Source of the DNA: Kitasatospora acidiphila
Lineage (GTDB): Bacteria; Actinomycetota; Actinomycetes; Streptomycetales; Streptomycetaceae
DNA length: 64,000 nt
Direction: 5' to 3'
NCBI RefSeq assembly: GCF_006636205.1
Contig: NZ_VIGB01000003.1
Coordinates: forward strand, 3,400,501 to 3,464,500
Shown: piece by piece, positions 57,851-64,000 of the stretch
Numbering within the stretch: position 1 is the stretch's first letter
Layout: each line of letters begins with the position of its first letter
Made by a program: the position numbers and the translations under genes
The notes under the pieces: generated by a model
Told to the model about the DNA's origin: nothing
Databases searched by the model: none
The model's input: the letters and a program-made list of their open reading frames with translations, nothing else

Positions 57851-58318
57851 ATGCGTATTCACTCGCGCGTGGCAGCAGCGGTGTTCGCGGCCGGTACGGC
57901 GGTTGCAGGTTTGGCGGTGCCGGCCAGTGCCGCGCCGGTGCCCAATGCGGCGCGCAGCACCAATGTCTACTTCGAGAATGCGACCGGCTGCGACCTGGTG
58001 AAGACCGGCGCTTCGCTGGACCACGGGATCTGGAGCACCGAGGTGCCGCAGGACGTGAAGGACGGTCAGACCGGTTCGTGGGCCTCGGAGAGCAACGGAC
58101 TCGCGACCGGCACCGAGGGGCGCGCCACCTTCACCGCCTACGGCTGCGGCAATCCCTCACTCAACTACAAGCAGGTGCAGGTCCATTGGGACAACCCGTT
58201 CGTGGGCAGCAACGGCTACGACGAGGACGGCACCGACGGCGCCTTCAGCATCTCCCGGACGGGCGACGGCAAGGGCAACAACGCCACCATCAACTGGCGG
58301 GTCGCGGTCAAGCAGTGA
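57851..58318 (+). CDS. Secreted aegerolysin-like / crystal ET79-like protein
   Basis: The 155-residue protein from ATG 57851 has GAGGGGAAT upstream. A signal peptide (residues 1-27, AGLAVPASA-AP) precedes a ~128-residue beta-rich domain. It has two cysteines (ATGCDLVK and AYGCGNPS) and sequence such as WASESNGLATGTEGRATF and VHWDNPFVGSNGYDEDG. This resembles small secreted proteins annotated as crystal protein ET79 or aegerolysin-like, some of which bind membrane lipids and form pores with partners. No partner gene is adjacent. The family call is from general resemblance only. Confidence 0.65.
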   Translation: MRIHSRVAAAVFAAGTAVAGLAVPASAAPVPNAARSTNVYFENATGCDLVKTGASLDHGIWSTEVPQDVKDGQTGSWASESNGLATGTEGRATFTAYGCGNPSLNYKQVQVHWDNPFVGSNGYDEDGTDGAFSISRTGDGKGNNATINWRVAVKQ

Positions 58319-58342
58319 CCCGCCGGGCCCCGGCCCGGACCG

Positions 58343-59641
58343 CTACTCCCCCGCGGCCCCCGCCGCCGCAGCCAGCGCCGCCTCGATGCGCTTGTTGCTG
58401 GCCAGCGTCACCGACAGCACCGCCGTGGAGGCCAGCAGCAGCGCCCCCACCAGGAACGGCGCCCGCAGGCCGGCGCTCTGGGCCAGCCAGCCGCCGAGCA
58501 GAGCGCCGACGGGGGCCGCGCCGAGGGCCATCAGGCGGCGGGCGGCACCCACCCGGCCGGCCAGCTCACCCGGGATCAGGGCCTGCGAGACGGAGGGGGC
58601 CAGCACCATGGTGGCCGCCATCGCGGCGCCCAGCAGGGCCAGGGCGAGGCCGGCCGGGATGAACGGCAGGGGGCCGGCGGAGAGGCCGAGCCCGATGAGG
58701 GCGGCGGCCTCGAGCAGGGCGGTGGTGGTCAGCGCGCGGCCGGTGCCGAGCAGCTTGCCGAGCCGCCCGGCCAGCGCGGCGCCCAGCAGGCCGCCGACGG
58801 CCTGGGCGGTCAGCAGCACACCGTAGCCCACGTTGCCGAGGTGCAGCTGGTGGTGGGCGAAGAGCACCAGGACGGCCTCCATGCCGGCGAAGGCCATGTT
58901 GCCGATGGCCGGCCGCAGCGCCAGGCCGAGCAGCACCTTGTCCTTGAACAGGAAGGCCGCACCCGTCTTGGCCTCCGCCCAGAGCGACGGGCCCTGCGGT
59001 TGCCGCCGCACCGGCGGCTGGGCGGGCAGGGTGCGGATCAGCAGCGAACTGGCCAGGAAGGAGAGCGCATCCAGCCCGAACGGCAGCGAGCGGGTCAGGG
59101 CGAAGAGTGCGCTGCCGGCGGGCGGTCCGGCGAAGTCGGCGGCCACCGTGCGGGCGCCCATCTGCCGGCTGTTCGCCTGCTGCAGCAACTCCAGGTCGCG
59201 GCCGAGCAGTTGCGGCAGGTAGGCGGAGCCGGCCGAGTCGAAGAAGATCTGCCCGGTCCCGAGCAGGAAGGCGACCGCCACCAGCAGCGGGATGCTCAGC
59301 AGGTGCAGCACGGCGGCCAGCGCGGGTATCGCGAGCAGGACGGCCCGCAGCAGATCGGTGATCCACATGGTGCGGCGCCGGTCCCAGCGGTCCACCAGCG
59401 CACCGCCGAGCAGGCCGAAGAAGAGCCAGGGCAGCAGCGCGGCCGAGGCGACCATGCCCAGCGCCACCGGGTTCTGGGTCAGGGTGGCGGCGAGCAGCGG
59501 CAGGGCGGCGAAGTAGACGCCGTCACCGAGGGAGGAGACCGCGCTGGCCGCCCAGAGGCGGCGGAAGGCGGCGGGCAACGCGGGCCGGACGGAGGGAGCC
59601 CCGGGGGTGGCGACGTCGGGGGCGAGTTGAGTGTTCGTCAT
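58343..59641 (-). CDS. MFS transporter (MdfA/NorA-like, enterobactin-exporter type)
   Basis: The 432-residue protein from ATG 59641 has 12 hydrophobic segments. The N-terminal AFRRLWAASAVSSLGDGVYFAALPLLAATLT and loop motif GGALVDRWDRRRTMWITDL are typical of DHA3-type MFS exporters. Its start overlaps the upstream regulator gene by ATGA, so the pair is one transcript. The substrate is unknown; an inducible efflux function is likely. Confidence 0.9.
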   Translation of the reverse strand: MTNTQLAPDVATPGAPSVRPALPAAFRRLWAASAVSSLGDGVYFAALPLLAATLTQNPVALGMVASAALLPWLFFGLLGGALVDRWDRRRTMWITDLLRAVLLAIPALAAVLHLLSIPLLVAVAFLLGTGQIFFDSAGSAYLPQLLGRDLELLQQANSRQMGARTVAADFAGPPAGSALFALTRSLPFGLDALSFLASSLLIRTLPAQPPVRRQPQGPSLWAEAKTGAAFLFKDKVLLGLALRPAIGNMAFAGMEAVLVLFAHHQLHLGNVGYGVLLTAQAVGGLLGAALAGRLGKLLGTGRALTTTALLEAAALIGLGLSAGPLPFIPAGLALALLGAAMAATMVLAPSVSQALIPGELAGRVGAARRLMALGAAPVGALLGGWLAQSAGLRAPFLVGALLLASTAVLSVTLASNKRIEAALAAAAGAAGE

Positions 59642-60177
59642 CTGATGTCCTGGGGGCGGAAGAAGGCGATGACCAGCGAAGCTTCTGCCTCGTCGGGGTC
59701 GGCGGCGGCCCGCAGCTCCTCGCTGAGCGCGTTGAGGCGGCGGGTGAACTCCTCGTAGACCGCCTGGCTGATCCGCACGTGCTGCATCCGCACGGTGCGC
59801 GGCCCGGCCGGGGCGGCCTCCAGGTCGGCGATGGCGTGCCGCATCAGGATGTCCGGCTCGCCCGGTGCGGGGTCGGGCAGCACGATGCCGCGCGAGGTCC
59901 GGCCGTAGTACCGCTCGGTGACGCCGCGCACCTTGCGGGTGCTGACCACCTCGATCAGCCCGGCCCGCTCCAGCAGCCGGATGTGGTAGCTGGAGCTGCC
60001 CTTGGCCAGGCCCAGCTTGTCGGCCACCTGGGTGATGGTGGCGGGCGCGTCCCGCAGCACTCCCAGGATCCGGTGGCGCACCACGTTGTTGATGGCGCGC
60101 AGCTGCTCGTCGGTGGAGAGGTGGACGGTGTCCTCGGTGGGGACGGCGAAGAGGTCGTCGGCAGGCTCGTCTGTCAC
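59638..60177 (-). CDS. ArsR-like winged-helix regulator
   Basis: GTG 60177 is taken as the start (179 residues). A helix-turn-helix of the HTH_20/ArsR type is visible: TDEQLRAINNVVRHRILGVL, ITQVADKLGLAKGSSSYHIRLLERAG, and wing VVSTRKVRGVTERYYGR. The C-terminal ~90 residues are helical and may bind ligand. No metal-binding cysteine pair of classic ArsR is present. It is cotranscribed with the MFS gene and probably represses the pair through the perfect operator 8-31 bp upstream of its own start. Confidence 0.9.
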   Translation of the reverse strand: MTDEPADDLFAVPTEDTVHLSTDEQLRAINNVVRHRILGVLRDAPATITQVADKLGLAKGSSSYHIRLLERAGLIEVVSTRKVRGVTERYYGRTSRGIVLPDPAPGEPDILMRHAIADLEAAPAGPRTVRMQHVRISQAVYEEFTRRLNALSEELRAAADPDEAEASLVIAFFRPQDIR

Positions 60178-60184
60178 GGGACAC

Positions 60185-60208
60185 AATGGTCAACACTTCT
60201 TGACCATT
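60185..60208. promoter_or_regulatory. Perfect inverted-repeat operator for the ArsR-like/MFS pair
   Basis: AATGGTCAA-N6-TTGACCATT is a perfect 9-bp inverted repeat with a 6-bp spacer (60185-60193 and 60200-60208), immediately upstream of the regulator start. It is the strongest short operator candidate in the window. Confidence 0.78.
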
Positions 60209-60437
60209 CGTCAACGGTTTCTGCCCGTCGAACTGATCATCAGATCCGACGCAGCAGCCGGGAGACCGCCGGGTAGCGGCTCGTTCCGCGAGATTCCTTG
60301 TTTTCTCCCGTGACACCGGGGCATGGAGTGCCATACATTCCCGTGCAGTCCACAGTCGATCACCAAGAGCGCTGCTCGGCGGGCGCGTTGAGCGCTGCGG
60401 CGCTGCTGGGATCCCCTGCCACCCGCCGGAGTCGCGA

Positions 60438-60731
60438 ATGTCCACCGATCCTGACGTTCCATCAGCACCCCCGGGCGCACTGCCCGTGGTCACGCCGGCC
60501 CGCGTGCTCGCCGGGATCGCCCTGGCCGTGCCGGTCGTCGCCCTGCTCTGGGTCTCCTCGTACAGCCGCATGACGCCCGCGCTCGGCGGAGTGCCGTTCT
60601 TCTACTGGTACCAGATCCTCTGGATCCCGGTCTCCGCGCTCTTCACCGGCTCCGCCTACCTGCTGCTCAACCACGACGCCAAGCAGCGCAAGGCCGCCAC
60701 CGCCATCCGCATGGGCGGTGAGCCGCGATGA
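60438..60731 (+). CDS. DUF3311-family small membrane protein
   Basis: The 97-residue protein from ATG 60438 has two hydrophobic helices (about residues 20-42 and 52-78) with FYWYQILWIPVSALFTG between, the typical DUF3311 pattern. It overlaps the symporter start by 4 nt. Such small proteins are regularly paired with sodium:solute symporters of the MctP/PanF group and are presumed accessory subunits. Confidence 0.88.
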   Translation: MSTDPDVPSAPPGALPVVTPARVLAGIALAVPVVALLWVSSYSRMTPALGGVPFFYWYQILWIPVSALFTGSAYLLLNHDAKQRKAATAIRMGGEPR

Positions 60732-62344
60732 CGCACGGCGTGAACACGGTCGCCCTGGTGGTGTTCGTGCTCTTCTTCCTGCTGGTCACCGTGGTGGGCT
60801 TCCTGTCCGCCCGCTGGCGGCGCGCCGACAACGCCCTCCAACTGCACGAATGGGGCCTGGGCGGGCGCAGTTTCGGCACCTGGATCACCTGGTTCCTGCT
60901 CGGCGGCGACCTCTACACCGCGTACACCTTCATCGCGGTGCCCGCCTCGGTCTACGGCAGCGGCGCGAGCGGCTTCTTCGCCGTGCCGTACACGATCATC
61001 GCCTACCCGCTGGTGTTCCTCTTCCTGCCCCGGCTCTGGTCGGTGGCGCGGGCGCGCGGCTATGTCACCCCCGCCGACTTCGTGCGCGGGCGGTACGGTT
61101 CGCGCGGGCTGGCGCTCGCCGTGGCGTTCACCGGCATCCTCGCCACCATGCCGTACATCGCCCTCCAACTGGTCGGCATCCAGGCGGTGCTAGACACCCT
61201 GGGCGTGGGCGGCGGCGCGCACTCCAACTGGTTCGTCAAGGACCTGCCGCTCTTCATCGCCTTCGCCGTGCTGGCCGCCTACACCTACTCCTCGGGCCTG
61301 CGGGCGCCGGCGCTGATCGCGTTCGTCAAGGACACCCTGGTCTACATCGTGATCATCGTCGCGGTGATCTACCTGCCGATGCGGCTGGGCGGTTACGGGC
61401 ACATCTTCGACGCGGCCGCGCAGAAGTTCCACACCAAGGGGAAGAACGGGCAGCCGATCGGCGCCATGGTGATCGGGCCCAAGGCGCAGTGGTCGTACGC
61501 CACCCTGGCGCTCGGCTCCTCACTGGCGCTCTTCATGTACCCGCACACCGTCACCGGCGTGCTGGCCGCCAAGTCGCGCAACACGGTGCGCCGCAACATG
61601 GCGATCCTGCCCGCCTATTCGCTGATGCTGGGCCTGCTGGCACTGCTCGGCTTCCTGGCCATCGCGGCCGGCGTGGGCAAGTCCAACCCGCAGCTGGCCG
61701 TGCCGGAGCTGTTCGCCAAGCTGTTCCCGAGCTGGTTCACCGGCGTCGCGTTCGCCGCGATCGGGATCGGCGCGCTGGTGCCGGCCGCGATCATGTCGAT
61801 CGCCGCGGCCAACCTGTTCACCCGCAACATCTACAAGGAGTTCATCCGCCCGGCCGCCACCCCCGAGCAGGAGACCCGGGTCGCCAAGTTCGTCTCGCTG
61901 CTGGTCAAGGTGGGCGCGCTGGTCTTCGTGCTGGGCATGGACAAGCAGCTGGCGATCAACATGCAGCTGCTCGGCGGCATCTGGATCCTGCAGACCTGCG
62001 TCTCGATCGTCGCCGGCCTGTTCACCCGCTGGTTCCACCGCTGGGGGCTGCTGGCCGGCTGGGCGGTCGGCATGGTCTACGGCACCTGGAAGGCCTACGG
62101 CATCTCCTCCGCCGCCACCCACCACTTCGGCGGCAGCACGGCGAAGATCCCGGTGATCGGCGAGATCGGCTACATCGGCCTGACCGCGTTCGTGCTCAAC
62201 CTGGTGGTCGCCGTGGTGCTCACGCTGGTCTTCAAGGCGCTCGGCACCCCGGACGGCAAGGACGAGACGTCCCCGGCGGACTACAGCGCGGAGGCGGGCG
62301 ACCCCGAGCTCGTGGACGCGCCCCAACCGGCCGTGGCGCACTAA
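60728..62344 (+). CDS. Sodium:solute symporter, monocarboxylate uptake type (MctP-like)
   Basis: The 538-residue protein from ATG 60728 has about 13 hydrophobic segments with the LeuT fold of the SSS family. Visible are HEWGLGGRSFGTWITWFLLGG near residue 37, VYGSGASGFFAVPYTIIAYP, and IGIGALVPAAIMSIAAANLFTRNIYKEF near residue 345, where the sodium-site Ser residues are expected. The pairing with a DUF3311 protein points to import of lactate, pyruvate, acetate or similar monocarboxylates; the exact substrate is not determined. Confidence 0.92.
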   Translation: MTHGVNTVALVVFVLFFLLVTVVGFLSARWRRADNALQLHEWGLGGRSFGTWITWFLLGGDLYTAYTFIAVPASVYGSGASGFFAVPYTIIAYPLVFLFLPRLWSVARARGYVTPADFVRGRYGSRGLALAVAFTGILATMPYIALQLVGIQAVLDTLGVGGGAHSNWFVKDLPLFIAFAVLAAYTYSSGLRAPALIAFVKDTLVYIVIIVAVIYLPMRLGGYGHIFDAAAQKFHTKGKNGQPIGAMVIGPKAQWSYATLALGSSLALFMYPHTVTGVLAAKSRNTVRRNMAILPAYSLMLGLLALLGFLAIAAGVGKSNPQLAVPELFAKLFPSWFTGVAFAAIGIGALVPAAIMSIAAANLFTRNIYKEFIRPAATPEQETRVAKFVSLLVKVGALVFVLGMDKQLAINMQLLGGIWILQTCVSIVAGLFTRWFHRWGLLAGWAVGMVYGTWKAYGISSAATHHFGGSTAKIPVIGEIGYIGLTAFVLNLVVAVVLTLVFKALGTPDGKDETSPADYSAEAGDPELVDAPQPAVAH

Positions 62345-62369
62345 GCGCCCCGACGCGCGCCCTGTGACC

Positions 62370-62408
62370 GCGCCGCCACCGCCCTCAACACTGAGGGGGT
62401 GGCGGCGC
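62370..62408. terminator. Terminator downstream of the symporter gene
   Basis: GCGCCGCCACC pairs with GGTGGCGGCGC, extended by CCCTCA/TGAGGG with one bulge (62370-62408). It begins 26 nt after the stop. Confidence 0.85.
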
Positions 62409-62551
62409 GATCATATGTACGCCGTCCGGCTTTGTGACCAGTCCGAGCCCGACAGCCGTCTGTACGTCGTCCGGTTTTCTGCGCATTCTGAACATGACGT
62501 CGTCGGCGTCCGTCGAGGCGACGTCGCCGAACCCGACGGGGAGCACCGCCC

Positions 62552-63322
62552 ATGCCCGAGCTGAGCACCATCCTCAACGGCCACCCGCGCCAGGACCGGG
62601 CGGCCACCCCGCTGCCGTCCGTCCTGATCGCCACCCGGCACGGACAGTCCACGGCCAACGTGGAGTTCCAGCTCGCCGACACCACCGGCGCCCTCAGCGT
62701 GCCGATCAGCTGCCGGGACGCCGACATCCCGCTCTCCATGCTCGGCCAGTCCCAGGCCCAGGCGCTCGGCCGCTGGTGGGCCGAACTGCCGCCCGCCGAC
62801 CGCCCGCGCGACGTCTGGTGCTCGCCCTACGTGCGGGCCGCCGAAACCGCCCGGATCGCCATCGCGCAGGCCGCCGGCCTCGGCTCGGTGCCGGTCGGCC
62901 TCCCCGTCCGGTACGACGAGCGGCTGCGCGACCGCGAGCTCGGCGTCCTGGAGATGCTCACCCAGGCCGCCATCTCCAAGCACCACCCCGAGGAGGCCGC
63001 CCGCCGCCGCAAGATGGGCGAGCTCTACTACCGCCCGCCCGGCGGCGAGAGCTGGTCGGACGTCGCGCTGCGGGTCCGCGACTGCCTGCGGGACGTCTGC
63101 GCGGCGGAGTGCGGCCGCCCGGTGCTGCTGGTCGCGCACGACAACGTGGTGCTGATGCTGCGCTACGTGCTGGAGCAGCTGACCGAAGCGCAGCTGCTGG
63201 CGCTGGAGCCGGTGCGGAACTGCTCCGCCAGCCTGTGGCGGGCCGAGCAGGGGCGGATGCGCGGGGAGCTGTGGAACGAGGTGGGGCACCTGGCGGGAAG
63301 CAACTCAAACGGGTCGTCCTGA
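62552..63322 (+). CDS. Histidine phosphatase-family protein (phosphoglycerate mutase-like)
   Basis: The 256-residue protein from ATG 62552 has GGGGAGC upstream. The catalytic RHGQST motif (His29) lies near the N-terminus. Second-core residues follow in WCSPYVRAAETARI, the general acid region in YDERLRDRELGVLEMLT, and the late His in VLLVAHDNVVLM near residue 197. It has the branch-1 histidine phosphatase architecture. Specificity (sugar phosphates, cofactors, or nucleotides) cannot be predicted. Confidence 0.92.
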   Translation: MPELSTILNGHPRQDRAATPLPSVLIATRHGQSTANVEFQLADTTGALSVPISCRDADIPLSMLGQSQAQALGRWWAELPPADRPRDVWCSPYVRAAETARIAIAQAAGLGSVPVGLPVRYDERLRDRELGVLEMLTQAAISKHHPEEAARRRKMGELYYRPPGGESWSDVALRVRDCLRDVCAAECGRPVLLVAHDNVVLMLRYVLEQLTEAQLLALEPVRNCSASLWRAEQGRMRGELWNEVGHLAGSNSNGSS

Positions 63323-63499
63323 CTGACCATCCGTCATAGCCTCTCCGCATGCGCTTGATCAAATACGCCCGCCTGGCGAGCGGGGAGTCGGCGACGATCT
63401 GAGGGGGCACCCGGGCCATGTCGTGGTGACCGGGTCGGCCGGGGGGATGGATGGGGTGGCCATGGCCAAGCGACAGGCAGAACCGCCCTCAGCGTGCCA

Positions 63500-63811
63500 T
63501 CAACCGAGGATGATGCGCTCATCCCCGAAATCGGCCACGATTTCGAGCTTTCCACCCAGGGCCGAGACATAGGCCTCAAGCGTGCTCAGCTCGGCCCGTC
63601 TCAAGGCTCCGCGCTCAATCGCGCTGACTCGTGCCTGGGTGATGCCCATGGCGTCGGCCACCGACTTCTGAGTCATCTCCCGCTTCTTCCGCGCCTCAGC
63701 CAAGCGATGCGCGCGGACCTCGGCGAGCATCCGGCCACGGTGGGTGTCTACGGCGTCCTCGTCCTCCGGGCCGATCAGCTCAGCCCTGAGATCCTTCCAG
63801 TTGACACTCAT
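63500..63811 (-). CDS. higA: XRE-family antitoxin (HigA-like)
   Basis: ATG 63811 has AAGGGAGG upstream; an in-frame ATG at 63829 is less well placed. The 103-residue protein has a central Cro/CI helix-turn-helix: KREMTQKSVADAMGITQARV followed by SAIERGALRRAELSTLEAYV, and a short C-terminal beta tail (GGKLEIVADFGDERIIL). This is the arrangement of the HigA-type antitoxin encoded after its toxin. It should bind the toxin and repress the pair. The toxin gene is 36 nt upstream. Confidence 0.88.
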   Translation of the reverse strand: MSVNWKDLRAELIGPEDEDAVDTHRGRMLAEVRAHRLAEARKKREMTQKSVADAMGITQARVSAIERGALRRAELSTLEAYVSALGGKLEIVADFGDERIILG

Positions 63812-63847
63812 CGAGCCTCCCTTATGCACTCTTTGGAGCCTGCCACT

Positions 63848-64000
63848 TCAACTCTCTTCCAGATGTTCCTTGTAGCGTGCCTCCGCCACGGGGATCGCTT
63901 CCCGGTACCAGCCTTTCCAGTTGCCGGACTTGTCACCCGCGACCAGCAGGACTGCCCTTCTCGGCGGATCAAAGGCGAACAGCAGACGTACCTCGCTGGA
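63848..64000 (-). CDS. higB: RelE/HigB-type toxin (partial, 5' end outside window)
   Basis: Only the last 50 residues are present, reading from the right edge to the stop at 63848-63850. They contain SEVRLLFAFDPPRRAVLLVA, GDKSGNWKGWYREAIPVAEA and the tail RYKEHLEES. This is the hallmark of the phage Gp49-like/HigB toxin family, ribosome-dependent mRNA interferases. The downstream HigA-like gene supports a type II toxin-antitoxin pair in toxin-first order. The N-terminal part cannot be assessed. Confidence 0.85.
   Translation of the reverse strand, partial: SSEVRLLFAFDPPRRAVLLVAGDKSGNWKGWYREAIPVAEARYKEHLEES

Overview
The window is very GC-rich actinobacterial chromosome. Gene content and order point to Streptomycetaceae (Streptomyces or Kitasatospora): a single-chain Kgd 2-oxoglutarate decarboxylase, nickel superoxide dismutase with its maturation protease, a SigH-type sigma factor with its anti-sigma factor, a WblE-type WhiB protein, and the das chitobiose uptake locus with the GntR regulator DasR. 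From memory, much of the order matches the S. coelicolor lon - kgd - malic enzyme - sodN - sigH - wblE - das region; this was not checked. No rRNA, tRNA, CRISPR array or insertion sequence was seen.

Layout. 1-10.7 kb: a partial Ser/Thr kinase, a molybdopterin oxidoreductase, a secreted NlpC/P60 hydrolase, a Pit phosphate transporter with a PHO-box-like site, a MarR/MFS efflux pair, a membrane protein and a GtrA protein. 10.8-25 kb: Lon, a rhomboid-like protein, a two-component system, Kgd, a second Ser/Thr kinase, a 59-residue conserved protein and a DUF4097/PadR operon. 25-38.9 kb: a zinc-type dehydrogenase, malic enzyme, a polar amino acid ABC importer, a CGNR regulator, SodX/SodN, GNAT, anti-sigma/SigH, a lipid kinase, WblE and a PdtaS-like histidine kinase. 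38.9-47.1 kb: the das locus (dasR, dasABC, a GH3 hexosaminidase and an extra sugar-binding lipoprotein). 47.1-52.5 kb: a tightly overlapping five-gene operon (Fe/2OG dioxygenase, DUF6271 protein, PLP decarboxylase, GNAT, MFS exporter) that looks like a small metabolite pathway. 52.6-64 kb: accessory genes, namely MarR/NTF2-like, DUF2231, secreted proteins, Uma2, a decayed DUF5753 regulator, an SGNH hydrolase, an aegerolysin-like protein, an MFS/ArsR pair, an MctP-type symporter, a histidine phosphatase and a HigBA-like toxin-antitoxin pair cut by the window edge.

Main observation. Seven sites resembling the DasR operator (consensus ACTGGTCTAGACCAGT) lie between 38,999 and 47,077. Two are between dasA and dasR, one precedes the extra binding protein, two precede the PdtaS-like kinase, and two sit in the promoter/leader of the five-gene operon. 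This suggests the operon is controlled by amino-sugar status along with chitobiose uptake. Its product is unknown.

Quality caution. At least eleven genes are interrupted by single-base losses, mostly in short G/C runs, at about 8767, 12087, 20838, 29815, 38420, 38663, 38742, 50607, 55769, 55985, 56268 and 57550. Nearly all restore a complete conserved protein when one base is added back, so base-calling error is more likely than true inactivation. Affected genes are given as full spans with the shift noted.
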